The translations under genes were made by a program, and so were the position numbers. Source: Anaerolineales bacterium UBA2395 (lineage in GTDB: Bacteria > Chloroflexota > Anaerolineae > Anaerolineales > Villigracilaceae). From it: DNA of 64,000 nucleotides. Below, one piece after another: positions 8,365-17,447 of this stretch (the first letter of the stretch is position 1; each line of letters opens with the position of its first letter). Location of the stretch: positions 72,448-136,447 of the forward strand of contig DDSH01000030.1 of the NCBI GenBank assembly GCA_002343775.1, written 5' to 3'. The notes beneath the pieces are model-generated. The model did not search any database. It saw only the letters and a list, made by a program, of their open reading frames with translations, and was not told where the DNA came from.

Positions 8365-9645
8365 ATGTCCGAATCGCCGGTTGAAGAAAATATCCTCCAA
8401 CAGATCGCCGCTGTTCAAAAGGATCTGACGCAGGTCATGATCCGGTTGGCGCGCATCGAGAACCCGCAGGTTTCTTCGATCAACCTTGATCTGACCCAGT
8501 TGATCCGGACTGTGGCGCGCCTGAAAGACAATGTCAACCAGCGTTTTCAAACGAATCACCGCCGGATGGAAGCGTTGATGGGGGTGGGGATCGCCATCAA
8601 TTCCTCGCTGGGGTTGAAGCGTGTGCTCGAAGAAGTGATGGACTCGCTCATCATCTTGATGAACGCGCATCGTGGATTCTTGATGCTTCGGGACGATTCC
8701 GGCGAATACAGCGTGCGCCTTGCGCGGGATGCCATGCATCACGACCTTGCCGGGGAGGCGTTTACATTCAGCAGGACGGTCGTCCGGCGGGTGGTGGAGA
8801 ACGGCGAGGCGGTACTGACGACCAACGCGCAGATCGACCCGCGCTTCGAGGAACAGGCAAGTATTGCGGCGTACCATTTGCTTTCCATCCTTTGTGCGCC
8901 GCTCAAGATCAAGGATGAGTTGATCGGCGTCATCTATGTGGATAACCCTGCTCAAGCGGGCATTTTCCATAACGATGATTTAAATCTGATCACGTCCTTT
9001 GCCAATCAGGCGGCGGTGGCGATTGATAATGCGCGGCTGATCGACCAGTTACAGGAGAGCAACCAGGATCTGGAAGAGGCGTATCAAGCCACATTGGAAG
9101 GCTGGGTGCGCGCGCTGGACTTACGCGACAAGGAAACAGAGGGACACACCATCCGTGTGACCGAAATTACCGAGCGGCTGGCGCGCTCGATGGGAGTCGA
9201 AGAGGCGGATCTTGTCCACATCAAACGTGGCGCGCTGCTGCATGACATCGGCAAGATGGGCATCCCTGACGGTGTGCTGCTCAAACCCGGCGCGCTGACG
9301 CCCGAGGAACGATCATTGATCGAGAAGCATCCGATGTATGCTTATGAGATGCTGAGCCCGATCAAATTTCTCAAGCCGGCGCTGGATATTCCTTATTGTC
9401 ATCATGAAAAATGGGATGGAAGCGGTTACCCGCGCAGACTGAAAGGCGAGGAGATTCCCCTGGCGGCGCGCATCTTTGCCGTCGCCGATGTTTGGGATGC
9501 GCTGGTGTCGAATCGCCCGTACCGAAAGGGACTCCTGCCAGCGGATGTGCGCAAGCAAATCCGTGAAGAGGCGGGCAGGCATTTCGACCCGCAGGTGGTA
9601 GATGCATTCTTTATGCTAGATGAAGGTTCGCGGTCAGGCGATTGA
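8365..9645 (+). CDS. GAF / HD-GYP domain c-di-GMP phosphodiesterase
   Basis: Predicted 426 residues, cytoplasmic. Order: N-terminal coiled coil (about 1-60), GAF sensor domain, then HD-GYP. The HD-GYP part shows HDIGKMGIPD, HHEKWDGSGYP and ARIFAVADVWDAL with the metal-binding His/Asp residues intact, so it should hydrolyse cyclic di-GMP. The start at 8365 (MSESPVEEN) follows CAGGAG; an ATG at 8302 would add 21 residues and is less likely. A diguanylate cyclase occurs at 27.5 kb. The GAF ligand is unknown. Confidence 0.9.
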   Translation: MSESPVEENILQQIAAVQKDLTQVMIRLARIENPQVSSINLDLTQLIRTVARLKDNVNQRFQTNHRRMEALMGVGIAINSSLGLKRVLEEVMDSLIILMNAHRGFLMLRDDSGEYSVRLARDAMHHDLAGEAFTFSRTVVRRVVENGEAVLTTNAQIDPRFEEQASIAAYHLLSILCAPLKIKDELIGVIYVDNPAQAGIFHNDDLNLITSFANQAAVAIDNARLIDQLQESNQDLEEAYQATLEGWVRALDLRDKETEGHTIRVTEITERLARSMGVEEADLVHIKRGALLHDIGKMGIPDGVLLKPGALTPEERSLIEKHPMYAYEMLSPIKFLKPALDIPYCHHEKWDGSGYPRRLKGEEIPLAARIFAVADVWDALVSNRPYRKGLLPADVRKQIREEAGRHFDPQVVDAFFMLDEGSRSGD

Positions 9646-9658
9646 GCGGGAAAGAATC

Positions 9659-9695
9659 CAAGGTGACAGTCATCTCGCAGATGACCGTCACCTTG
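9659..9695. terminator. Long-stem terminator between HD-GYP gene and dinG
   Basis: CAAGGTGAC-A-GTCATCT (9659-9675) pairs with AGATGAC-C-GTCACCTTG (9679-9695), a 17-position stem with one mismatch and a CGC loop. It has no long T-run but lies between convergent genes. Confidence 0.7.
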
Positions 9696-9722
9696 ATTAA
9701 TCGCAATTACTTTAAGTTCGCT

Positions 9723-12521
9723 TTATAACGTCCCCAGCCACTTGCCAGCCTCGCGGGCGAGATTCCCGGCGGGACCCTGCCTAGCTGTGCAGGGCGGCAG
9801 TGACTCGAGAAACATGCGTCCGTATTGCTTGGTCAGCACGCGGCGGTCTAAGATGGCAACAATGCCCCGGTCTGACGCGGTGCGGATGAGGCGACCAAAT
9901 CCCTGGCGGAATTTGAGGATGGCTTCCGGCAAATAATATTCGTTGAACGAGTCTTCGTACAGTTCCGAGCGCGCCGAGATGATCGGGTCAGATGGCACTT
10001 CGAAGGGCAGTTTGGTGATGACCACCACCGAGAGCGCTTCGCCGGGCACATCCACACCTTCCCAGAAGGAACGCGTACCAAGCAAAACCGCCCGGTCTGT
10101 GGACTTGAACGATTCCAACAAGGCGTTGGGCGAAGCGCCTTCCCCTTGTTCGTAGACGAAAATATCCTCTCTTGCCAGCGGACCCGTGATGGTTTGTGCG
10201 GTCTTCTTGAGCGCAGCATATGAGGTAAACAGCACAAGCATCCGCCCGCCGGTGGCTTTGGCAGTGGCAATGATGGTTTTATCGAGCATTTGCTGATAGT
10301 TGAAGGCATTCGGCTCGGGCATGTCATTGGCGACATAGAGCAGCGTGCTGGATTCGTAATCGAAGGGCGAGCCGAGCGCGAGCACATCCACTTCATTGGC
10401 ATCGAGCGTGTTGCGGATGTAGGTGAATTCGCCGTGGGTGGTCATGGTGGCAGATGCCAACACTACGCTGGCTTTTTCATACCAAAGATGTTTTTGGACG
10501 AGCGGTCCCACGCGCAAGGGGGCGGCATTGAGCGAAAGCCGCTCGCCACGCGGGTTGACTTCGATCCAGTAGATCAGCTCATTGGATGGGTTGTGCATCA
10601 TGCCGGAGGCGGCGGTCTCGGCTTCTGTCATACGGCGGATAAGCGTGCCGAGGCTGCCCATCACGTCTTCTACGTTTTCGTGACCGTCGCTGTACAACTC
10701 GCCGAGTGCTTTGTAAATTTCATCCAGCGTCTTGAGCAGATTTTCCATCGTCTCGCTGACCTGCCCCCAGAGCATTTCGAGGTCGTCCCAGCCTTGCAGG
10801 GTGCGCGTGGCATTGACCACACGTAACTGCCACGAGTAATTATTCTGCTGCTGTCCCTCACGTTGGGCAGCAATGAACTGTCCCAGATAACTGAAGAATT
10901 CTTTGGAGAGTTGTTCGAGCCGGAAGGCTTGATCGGTGGCGCGCTTTGACTTTTGTTGCAAAAGCCCAAAGTCGGAGGGGCGAAGCGCATTATGAATATC
11001 CGTCAGCATCCTGCCGAGCAAACCCGCCGACGAGCCGCCCAATTCCTTCAACATGCGGTCAAGGTCGTTTTGCGTCATGCGGAACGAGAGTGCGTTCGTC
11101 ACCGCAGATTCCATATGGTGCGCTTCGTCTACGATGACGTAATCGTATTCGGGCAGAACTTTGCTGCCGGTGGAAACGTCTGAAAGCAAAAGCGCGTGAT
11201 TGACGATGAGCACATGCGAGCTTTGTGCCGCCTGCCGCGCGCGATAGAACGGGCACGCGCCCCCCATCCTGCCGAGGCAGGTTTCGGTGGTGCAGTTATC
11301 GTCCTCCGCCGAAAGCCGCGACCAGATCTCGCGTTCGATGGGACCGGTCAGATTCAGTTCATTGCGGTCACCGCTGGTATTTTCCAACTGCCAGACGATG
11401 ATCTTCGCCAGCACACGCATCTCGTTGGCGTTCGACGGTCCGTGGGTGCGCATGTAATCCAAACGACGCGGGCACAGATAGTTCACACGTCCCTTCAGCA
11501 CGGCGGCGCGCACATCGAGATTCAACGCGGCTTGCAGATCGGGAATGTCTTTTTTGATGAGTTGATCTTGCAGGTTGATGGTGTTGGTGGAGACGACCAC
11601 GCGCGTATTGTTCTGTACGGCGAACAGAGAAGCAGGAACGAGATACGCGTAGGATTTTCCAACACCGGTTCCCGCCTCGACCATGAGATGGGTCCCCGTT
11701 GAGAGGGCATGGGTCACCGCCTTGAGCATTTCGACCTGTTCCACGCGGTGTTCGTAGGATTCAAAGTATTGCGAGAACGGTCCACCGTATTCGAGCACCG
11801 AGGCGGCATATTCCGGGTCGAGCGGAATGGGTTCTTCCGTACGCGTGATCGGCGGCGCATCCGCTTTGGAGGGGGAGTCCAGTTTCGGCTTGCGTGAAGC
11901 GCGTGAAGTCCGCTTGGGTTGGATGCCTTTCTTGACAAGTTCATGCAGAGCCTGTTCAAAGACCCAGCCCGAGTCCCAATCTACAACATTGCCGAGTTCC
12001 ACGATCTCCTGCAGGGTTTCGAGCGGAAGTTCCGCGGCGATATCCAGCAGGCGCAGATAACTTGCCTGACACACGCGCGCATCGTCGAGGGCGCGATGAG
12101 TGGCTGGCAGCAGAATGCCAAGTTGTTTGCCAAGTGCGCCGAGGTTGTAGCGGCTGGCGGTGGGCATGAGCACGGCGGCGAGTTCGTAGGTATCGAGTGT
12201 TTGCTGGTATTCGAAGAGTCCCGCCTTGCGTAGAAAGCCGATATCGAATTTGACGTTATGACCAAGGATGGGCGCATCACCGACGAAGGCGGTTAATTCG
12301 TGAGCGATATCGCGCAGGCGCGGCGCCTGGCGAACCATTGCATCGTCGATGCCGGTCAGACCGGTGATGAAGTCGGGGATGTGTTTGCCGGGATTGATGA
12401 GCGTGTTAAATTCACCCTCGATGCGCCGCCCGTTGAATTTGACAGCCGCGATCTCGATGATCGAATCGCGTTCTTCGTCCAAGCCTGTGGTTTCGATGTC
12501 TAATGAAACGATGATGGTCAT
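9723..12521 (-). CDS. dinG: DinG-type helicase with N-terminal DnaQ-like 3'-5' exonuclease
   Basis: Predicted 932 residues. Residues 1-165 are a DEDDh exonuclease: SLDIETTGL with D8/E10, D93, and H142 plus D147 in HRALDD. From about 255 follows an XPD/DinG superfamily 2 helicase with Walker A EAGTGVGKS at 282-290 and DEAH at 465-468. Cys350, 410, 415 and 423 are placed as in the iron-sulfur cluster of DinG/XPD. The C-terminal GTRSFWEGVDVPG is a helicase VI-like motif. This fusion is known from Firmicutes and others and suggests repair of DNA flaps or R-loops. It is the last gene of a minus-strand run with plsX. Confidence 0.93.
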   Translation of the reverse strand: MTIIVSLDIETTGLDEERDSIIEIAAVKFNGRRIEGEFNTLINPGKHIPDFITGLTGIDDAMVRQAPRLRDIAHELTAFVGDAPILGHNVKFDIGFLRKAGLFEYQQTLDTYELAAVLMPTASRYNLGALGKQLGILLPATHRALDDARVCQASYLRLLDIAAELPLETLQEIVELGNVVDWDSGWVFEQALHELVKKGIQPKRTSRASRKPKLDSPSKADAPPITRTEEPIPLDPEYAASVLEYGGPFSQYFESYEHRVEQVEMLKAVTHALSTGTHLMVEAGTGVGKSYAYLVPASLFAVQNNTRVVVSTNTINLQDQLIKKDIPDLQAALNLDVRAAVLKGRVNYLCPRRLDYMRTHGPSNANEMRVLAKIIVWQLENTSGDRNELNLTGPIEREIWSRLSAEDDNCTTETCLGRMGGACPFYRARQAAQSSHVLIVNHALLLSDVSTGSKVLPEYDYVIVDEAHHMESAVTNALSFRMTQNDLDRMLKELGGSSAGLLGRMLTDIHNALRPSDFGLLQQKSKRATDQAFRLEQLSKEFFSYLGQFIAAQREGQQQNNYSWQLRVVNATRTLQGWDDLEMLWGQVSETMENLLKTLDEIYKALGELYSDGHENVEDVMGSLGTLIRRMTEAETAASGMMHNPSNELIYWIEVNPRGERLSLNAAPLRVGPLVQKHLWYEKASVVLASATMTTHGEFTYIRNTLDANEVDVLALGSPFDYESSTLLYVANDMPEPNAFNYQQMLDKTIIATAKATGGRMLVLFTSYAALKKTAQTITGPLAREDIFVYEQGEGASPNALLESFKSTDRAVLLGTRSFWEGVDVPGEALSVVVITKLPFEVPSDPIISARSELYEDSFNEYYLPEAILKFRQGFGRLIRTASDRGIVAILDRRVLTKQYGRMFLESLPPCTARQGPAGNLAREAGKWLGTL

Positions 12522-12560
12522 ATTAGAACAAGTGTACCATAGAGGCGTAGGAACGTAAAT

Positions 12561-13901
12561 TTATTGTACGTTGACTGTATTCTCGCGGGAGAGCGCAAGG
12601 TCTATGATAACAATGGCGAATAGCCACATGGACAGGCGGTAGATCATGGTCGAAAACAAGGCGTGACGGTTGATCGCCCACGTATCGCCGAGGATGGTGG
12701 GGATGAGGGCAACGCTGGCGGTGAGAAAAGCCCAGAGCCCCAGCCATGCCCACGGGCGGCTGTCATCTGCTTTTTGAAGGGCAAGCAGCGTCAACCCGAC
12801 CAGCAGGATTGCGCTCATCACAAAAGGCGTGGTGTTTTCCGGGTGAAGCGCATTGCCGATCTGTATCAATGTTTCGCGGACTGTGCCCAATTCCGGTGCT
12901 TTGAAGTAGGTTTGCTCGATCTCTTCGAACGCCATCGGAAAGTCGTTGACGATCTTTAACAGCGGATAGCCGGGATGTGTCAGCATGAAACGTGCCAGCG
13001 TCTCTTTGGCATGTTCCGGGAACCAGGCATGATACTCTGGCGTTCCCGGTTCGGGCATGCCCATCTCGCGCAAGGTTTCCACCCGCAAGGGACTGGGAAG
13101 CAGGTCATCTTTGTAGATGTTGGTGATCTGAACCAACGAGCGGATGCTCGCACTGGATGTCGTAAAACCGAGGATGAAGATGCCAGCCAAAATCAGGAGC
13201 GTGATGCGCAATGCCCCAACCTTGCGATACCGGAGCGAGACCATACTCGCGGCGATCATGCCAAACGTGACCAACGAAGTGAACAGGTTGGTATCCTTGA
13301 TGAACGTCCAAAGGAAAAAGACCACGACCCAAGCGGTGAGCCAAGCCGTGACATTCGCCTTCGGGTCGCGGTGTAACGCGAAGACCATTTTGAGCAGAAG
13401 CGCCAGTTGCAGCGCGAACAGCGAAAATGTCAATGACTCAGACATGAGGATGCTGTCCCAATCTGCCATGTGCGGGGTAAAGGCAAAGGCGAGGATGAAG
13501 ATCGCCGCGCCTAGTTTCATCAGAAAATTTTTGAGATGATCTGAAACGACCAGAGCCAGCACGCCCCATCCCAAAACTGAAAGCGCAGCTTGAAAGATCA
13601 CAATGCCATCGAAGCCGGGTTGAAATCCGCGCCGGGTTGTCTCTATGGAACCATTGATCGTGATCTGGTATCCCTCTGACGGCTCTAAAAACTTGTAGAC
13701 GAGGTTGGTCGTCAGCAGACGCCGACCGGTGAATATCTCGCTTGAGAACAACGGCGTTTGCGAGGCTTCGACATACGACAGCGTATCATTGCCCGAGATG
13801 GACAATGCCGGGTGCCCATACGATCTGATGCGCAGGATGGATGCAACCAGAATGATCGCAAGGATGAGGATGCGTTGAATGGTGGTTCGGTCAAACGACA
13901 T
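12561..13901 (-). CDS. Polytopic membrane protein, possibly GT-C-like
   Basis: Predicted 446 residues with around ten hydrophobic segments. An N-terminal helix is followed by a large extracytoplasmic first loop (SGNDTLSYVEAS...FTGRR), and a second hydrophilic region lies at about 260-330. The layout, with an acidic residue in the first loop, recalls GT-C glycosyltransferases, but I cannot see a diagnostic motif. It lies between the NERD-like gene and dinG on the same strand with short gaps, so co-transcription is plausible. No function should be asserted. Confidence 0.6.
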   Translation of the reverse strand: MSFDRTTIQRILILAIILVASILRIRSYGHPALSISGNDTLSYVEASQTPLFSSEIFTGRRLLTTNLVYKFLEPSEGYQITINGSIETTRRGFQPGFDGIVIFQAALSVLGWGVLALVVSDHLKNFLMKLGAAIFILAFAFTPHMADWDSILMSESLTFSLFALQLALLLKMVFALHRDPKANVTAWLTAWVVVFFLWTFIKDTNLFTSLVTFGMIAASMVSLRYRKVGALRITLLILAGIFILGFTTSSASIRSLVQITNIYKDDLLPSPLRVETLREMGMPEPGTPEYHAWFPEHAKETLARFMLTHPGYPLLKIVNDFPMAFEEIEQTYFKAPELGTVRETLIQIGNALHPENTTPFVMSAILLVGLTLLALQKADDSRPWAWLGLWAFLTASVALIPTILGDTWAINRHALFSTMIYRLSMWLFAIVIIDLALSRENTVNVQ

Positions 13902-13927
13902 GCTTCGCGTCTCGTGAAAAGCGCCTG

Positions 13928-14617
13928 CTATTCCAACGCCTGTTGAATGCTTTGGATCTGGTTGCTGGTCAATACGCGCGACTTGGACCCCTGCCGCAGG
14001 AATTCCTTGAGCGCTTTCAACTTCATCGCAGGGATGGGGGATTCGTTCGCTTCCAACTCGACCTGTTCATTGGTGAAGACCAAAATGGGCTTTACCTCGG
14101 GGATGGCGGTTTCGTCCATCTTCTTGGCGAAGAATTTTTTCATCGAGTTCGCTTCCGAAACCGCTTCAAGATCGGGGCGTCCCAATCCTTCCTGCCCGAA
14201 AATTCGCATATAACTCTGGAGAAAGCCCCCGCCCCTGATCCTCCAGCGATTCTTTTCAAAGGAAATCTTCCCACCCTGGTTATAAGGCAGGATCACCCAG
14301 ACTCCTGATGGACCGACAAGCAGGTGAGAGACCGGGGATGAATAGTGATAGATGCTGAATTCGCTGTGCAGACCTTTCAACCCCGCGTCCAGTTTTTCAT
14401 CCGGGCGCGGAGAACGCCCCCAGCGCGAGCCCATATACATGCCCACCTGGGTCATGATGAAGCCAACTGCCAGACACACCAGCGAGTATGTAAAAAGTTC
14501 AGGCTGGGTAATGGAAAGATACATGCCCACGCCGAGCACGAGTAGCGCGCCCAGGCTGGTCCAGTTGCCGATCTTGCCATTCCGTTCGATCAATTTTTCG
14601 TTTTTAATGATCTTCAT
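13928..14617 (-). CDS. Membrane-anchored NERD-like protein with altered active site
   Basis: Predicted 229 residues, two N-terminal membrane helices (about 20-65), then a soluble domain. The domain keeps the layout of NERD (nuclease-related) proteins: DEKLDAGLKGL, then SHLLVGPSGVWVILPYNQGGKISFEKNRW. Canonical NERD domains have D-H before the hydrophobic strand and E-x-K after GVFVI. Here the first is S-H and the second is LPYNQ, so nuclease activity is doubtful. It starts 2 bases after the plsX stop codon and is probably translated with it. The role is unknown. Confidence 0.6.
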   Translation of the reverse strand: MKIIKNEKLIERNGKIGNWTSLGALLVLGVGMYLSITQPELFTYSLVCLAVGFIMTQVGMYMGSRWGRSPRPDEKLDAGLKGLHSEFSIYHYSSPVSHLLVGPSGVWVILPYNQGGKISFEKNRWRIRGGGFLQSYMRIFGQEGLGRPDLEAVSEANSMKKFFAKKMDETAIPEVKPILVFTNEQVELEANESPIPAMKLKALKEFLRQGSKSRVLTSNQIQSIQQALE

Positions 14618-14619
14618 GT

Positions 14620-15636
14620 TTATTTCTTTAAACTCTCTTCGATGGCGTTTTTCATTGCATCCAATACTTGCACTTCCACGGCGTTCTTCGCCACGCGGAC
14701 AGCATTCTTGATGGCAAATGCATCTGACCTGCCGTGACCGATGAACACCAGCCCATTGATGCCCAGCATCGGGGCGGCGCCCTGTTCGCTTGGGTCGAGC
14801 AGTTTCTTGATCTCGCCCAGCGCCGGCTTTACCAGCAAGCCACCGATCTTGGTCAGCAACCCGCCGTTCTTGATGATCTCGCGGATTTTGTCCGTGATGA
14901 GTTTGGCAACCGCTTCTGATGACTTGAGCATGACGTTGCCCGTAAAACCGTCTGTCACTGCCACATCCACCTTGCCGCCGATCACTTCCTTGCCTTCCAC
15001 ATTTCCAAAATAATTCAAACCAGATGCTTTCAACAAAGGCGTTGCCGCTTTAACCAACTCGTTGCCTTTGCCTTCTTCTTCGCCGTTGGAGACCAGACCC
15101 ACTTTGGGGCTTTTTACACCGCGCACCTTCTCCGCGTAAATGCTGCCGAGAATACCAAACTGCAACAGGTTTTCCGGTTTGCAATCCGGATTGGCGCCGA
15201 TGTCCAGGACCACACAAGTCCCTGTGGCGGTGGGGAAGATGGGTGCCAGGGCGGGGCGATCCACACCGCGGATGCGTCCCAGCCGGAACAACGCAGTGAC
15301 CATGCCCGCGCCGGTGTTCCCAGCCGTCACAAAGGCATCTGCCTCGCCTTTCTTGACCAGGTCCATGCCGACCGCCATCGAGTTCTTCGAGTCTTTGGCG
15401 CGCGCCTTCAACACGAGGGCTTCGCCCTTATCTTCCATGGTCAACATTTCCGGCGCATGGACGATGCGGACCTTTAATCCCTGCGTGTTTTGCTGCTCCA
15501 ACACCGGCTTGATCTGCGCCTCATCCCCGACAAGGATGATCTCCACCCCATATTCGCGCGCGGCTTGTACCGCGCCTTCCACATCCGGCACGGGATGCGT
15601 ATCACTTCCCATTGCATCGACAACGATTCGCGTCAT
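14620..15636 (-). CDS. plsX: Phosphate acyltransferase PlsX
   Basis: Predicted 338 residues. IVVDAMGSDTHPVPDVEGA is the conserved N-terminus; FVTAGNTGAGMVTALFRLGRI and VVLDIGANPDCKPENLLQFG are further family signatures. PlsX makes acyl-phosphate from acyl-ACP for PlsY in phospholipid synthesis. The ATG follows CAGGAGA. The usual neighbours fabD/acpP/rpmF are absent; the next gene downstream encodes the NERD-like membrane protein. A TATAAT about 45 bases upstream overlaps the tRNA-Leu promoter on the other strand. Confidence 0.96.
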   Translation of the reverse strand: MTRIVVDAMGSDTHPVPDVEGAVQAAREYGVEIILVGDEAQIKPVLEQQNTQGLKVRIVHAPEMLTMEDKGEALVLKARAKDSKNSMAVGMDLVKKGEADAFVTAGNTGAGMVTALFRLGRIRGVDRPALAPIFPTATGTCVVLDIGANPDCKPENLLQFGILGSIYAEKVRGVKSPKVGLVSNGEEEGKGNELVKAATPLLKASGLNYFGNVEGKEVIGGKVDVAVTDGFTGNVMLKSSEAVAKLITDKIREIIKNGGLLTKIGGLLVKPALGEIKKLLDPSEQGAAPMLGINGLVFIGHGRSDAFAIKNAVRVAKNAVEVQVLDAMKNAIEESLKK

Positions 15637-15660
15637 GAAAAAATCTCCTGGTTAATATGC

Positions 15661-15688
15661 TTGACAAGAAAAGTAACACGATTATAAT
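15661..15688 (+). promoter_or_regulatory. Near-consensus sigma-70 promoter for tRNA-Leu
   Basis: TTGACA (15661-15666), 16-base spacer, TATAAT (15683-15688). The expected start point is about 7 bases before the mature tRNA. The -10 lies in ATTATAAT, palindromic, so it may also serve plsX on the other strand. Confidence 0.85.
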
Positions 15689-15701
15689 ACTGCCTGCTTG
15701 T

Positions 15702-15786
15702 GCGCTGGTGCTGGAACTGGCAGACAGGCACGTTTGAGGGGCGTGTGGCGCAAGCCGTGGAGGTTCAAGTCCTCTCCAGCGCACCA
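15702..15786 (+). tRNA. tRNA-Leu (anticodon GAG)
   Basis: An 85-base class II tRNA with encoded CCA. The acceptor stem GCGCTGG pairs with CCAGCGC, the discriminator is A, and CCA ends at 15786. The anticodon stem CACGT/GCGTG holds the loop TTGAGGG, anticodon GAG, reading CUC and CUU. The long variable arm GGC-GCAA-GCC is as expected for leucine. The T-loop is TTCAAGT. A terminator follows directly. Confidence 0.95.
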
Positions 15787-15816
15787 AAACATCCCTGATT
15801 TCAGGGATGTTTTTTT
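15787..15816 (+). terminator. Terminator after tRNA-Leu
   Basis: ACATCCCTGA pairs with TCAGGGATGT, followed by seven T. It defines a monocistronic tRNA unit. The 99 bases after it, up to the ddaH stop codon, show nothing else. Confidence 0.93.
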
Positions 15817-15915
15817 ATTTCCACGATTCTCACGAGAGTCCGGGGTGTTCATGGCTCGTGATTATACCCGCTTCAAGAATGGACTTTTAGATTCCCCTGC
15901 CATCGAAATTTTTCC

Positions 15916-16677
15916 TCACTCAAGGATCAAACTGCAACAAGTGACCGCTCCCTCGGCTTTTGCCAGTTCGCCCAGTTCCACATTGACGACCTCAAAGCCT
16001 TTTTCTGCAAGCCTTTGCTGTGTTTTCGGGAACGTCGTCGGGTAGATGATCTTCCCGTTGACCGGCAAACAGTTCGCGGCGAAGGGTTCCGAAGCGTCCA
16101 CTTCGATGAGGTCAAAGCCTGCGAAGTGAGACGTATCCACCCAATTTGGGTTGATGAGCAGGGTGGCATCATCCACACGCGTGACGGCGGTTTTTAGGTG
16201 GAGGCAATCCGTTAGTTGAAGCCCGTGGACGGTGTAGCCATAGGTTTCCAATTTTGTGTTGAGCTGTTCCACGGCTTCCATGTTGCTGCGCATGGATAAG
16301 CCGATGTAAATCCTTTTTCCGAGAACCAGCACATCACCGCCATCCACCGAAGCGGGCGCGTCGACGTTAACCAGTGGACGATGGGAGGATAACACCGGGA
16401 TAATGGAGTCGACTTCGGGTTTGCGGGAATCAGCTCCAGGACGGGTGATGACCGCAACTTCTGGAAGGATGAAGGCGGTATCTTCCACAAAGACCGAATC
16501 GGGCAGGTCGGGCTGTTCAGGGAGTTCGATTACGTTGCAGCCGAGGCGTTCGAGCGTTTTGACATATTCGTCGTGCTGGTGGCGGGCAACGTTGAGGTCG
16601 ATGGGCGTCCGCTCGATGTGGGTGATCTCGCATTCGTTGAAGCGCGGACTGACCTTGCGGGTGATGGCAAGCGTCAT
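15916..16677 (-). CDS. ddaH: Dimethylarginine dimethylaminohydrolase family enzyme
   Basis: Predicted 253 residues, the usual length of DDAH. VFVEDTAFI (62-70) is the substrate-binding acidic segment, DGGDVLVLG follows, His160 in CLHLKTAVT is the catalytic His, and Cys248 in VTCCSL is the likely nucleophile. DDAH hydrolyses N-methylated arginines to citrulline; related members act on other guanidino compounds, so the substrate is not certain. It directly abuts the ATPase gene of an amino-acid importer, and the whole set forms one operon. Confidence 0.87.
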   Translation of the reverse strand: MTLAITRKVSPRFNECEITHIERTPIDLNVARHQHDEYVKTLERLGCNVIELPEQPDLPDSVFVEDTAFILPEVAVITRPGADSRKPEVDSIIPVLSSHRPLVNVDAPASVDGGDVLVLGKRIYIGLSMRSNMEAVEQLNTKLETYGYTVHGLQLTDCLHLKTAVTRVDDATLLINPNWVDTSHFAGFDLIEVDASEPFAANCLPVNGKIIYPTTFPKTQQRLAEKGFEVVNVELGELAKAEGAVTCCSLILE

Positions 16678-17445
16678 TTACCCCTCTCCAGAGCGATAGC
16701 GGTCGATCAGGGCTTTGGTGCGGGCATCTTTGGGGTCTTTGAAGAGGTTCTCTGGCGTTGCGTCTTCGATCAATTCGCCATCTGCCATCACAACAACCCG
16801 GTCTGCCACTTCGCGGGCAAAGCCCATTTCATGGGTGACCACGATCATGGTCATGCCTTCGAGTGCAACCTTTTTCATCACGTTCAACACTTCGCCGATC
16901 AGTTCAGGGTCGAGCGCGGAGGTGGGCTCATCGAACAGCATGACGCGCGGTTCCATCGTCAGGGCACGGGCAATCGCAACCCTCTGCTTCTGTCCGCCGG
17001 AAAGCCGCATCGGATATTCGTCTTTTTTGAAGAACATTCCCACACTATCCAGATTTTGCTCGGCAAGTTCAATGGCTTGCCTGCGGTCCATGCCTTTGAC
17101 CGTGACCGGTCCTTCGATGACGTTGTCGAGCACACTCATGTGCGGGAAGAGATTGAACTCTTGAAAGACCATGCCGGTCTTGAGGCGCACATCATGAATC
17201 AGTTGGCGCTGCTGCTTGCCTTTGCCTTCCGCGTCGACATGAACCCCATCCACTTCAATGGAGCCGCGGGATGGTTCCTCCAAAAAGTTGATGCAGCGCA
17301 GCAGGGTGCTTTTTCCCGATCCGCTTCTGCCGATCAGGCAGACCACCTGACGTTCGGGCACTTCGAGACTGACATTCTTGAGCACATGCAGGCGTCCAAA
17401 GTATTTATCAAGGTTGGAGATTTTTACAATGGGAGAGGAGGGCAT
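16678..17445 (-). CDS. Polar amino-acid ABC transporter ATPase
   Basis: Predicted 255 residues of the GlnQ/HisP class. It has Walker A GRSGSGKST, Q-loop MVFQEFNLFPHM, signature LSGGQKQRVAIARAL, Walker B VMLFDEPTSALDPE and H-loop VVTHEMGFA. The ATG at 17445 is chosen because the frame upstream reads through the permease gene and the family N-terminus begins here. Its stop codon directly touches the ddaH start, and it starts 2 bases after the permease stop. It energises uptake of an arginine-type substrate, judging by ddaH. Confidence 0.95.
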   Translation of the reverse strand: MPSSPIVKISNLDKYFGRLHVLKNVSLEVPERQVVCLIGRSGSGKSTLLRCINFLEEPSRGSIEVDGVHVDAEGKGKQQRQLIHDVRLKTGMVFQEFNLFPHMSVLDNVIEGPVTVKGMDRRQAIELAEQNLDSVGMFFKKDEYPMRLSGGQKQRVAIARALTMEPRVMLFDEPTSALDPELIGEVLNVMKKVALEGMTMIVVTHEMGFAREVADRVVVMADGELIEDATPENLFKDPKDARTKALIDRYRSGEG

Positions 17446-17447
17446 GA

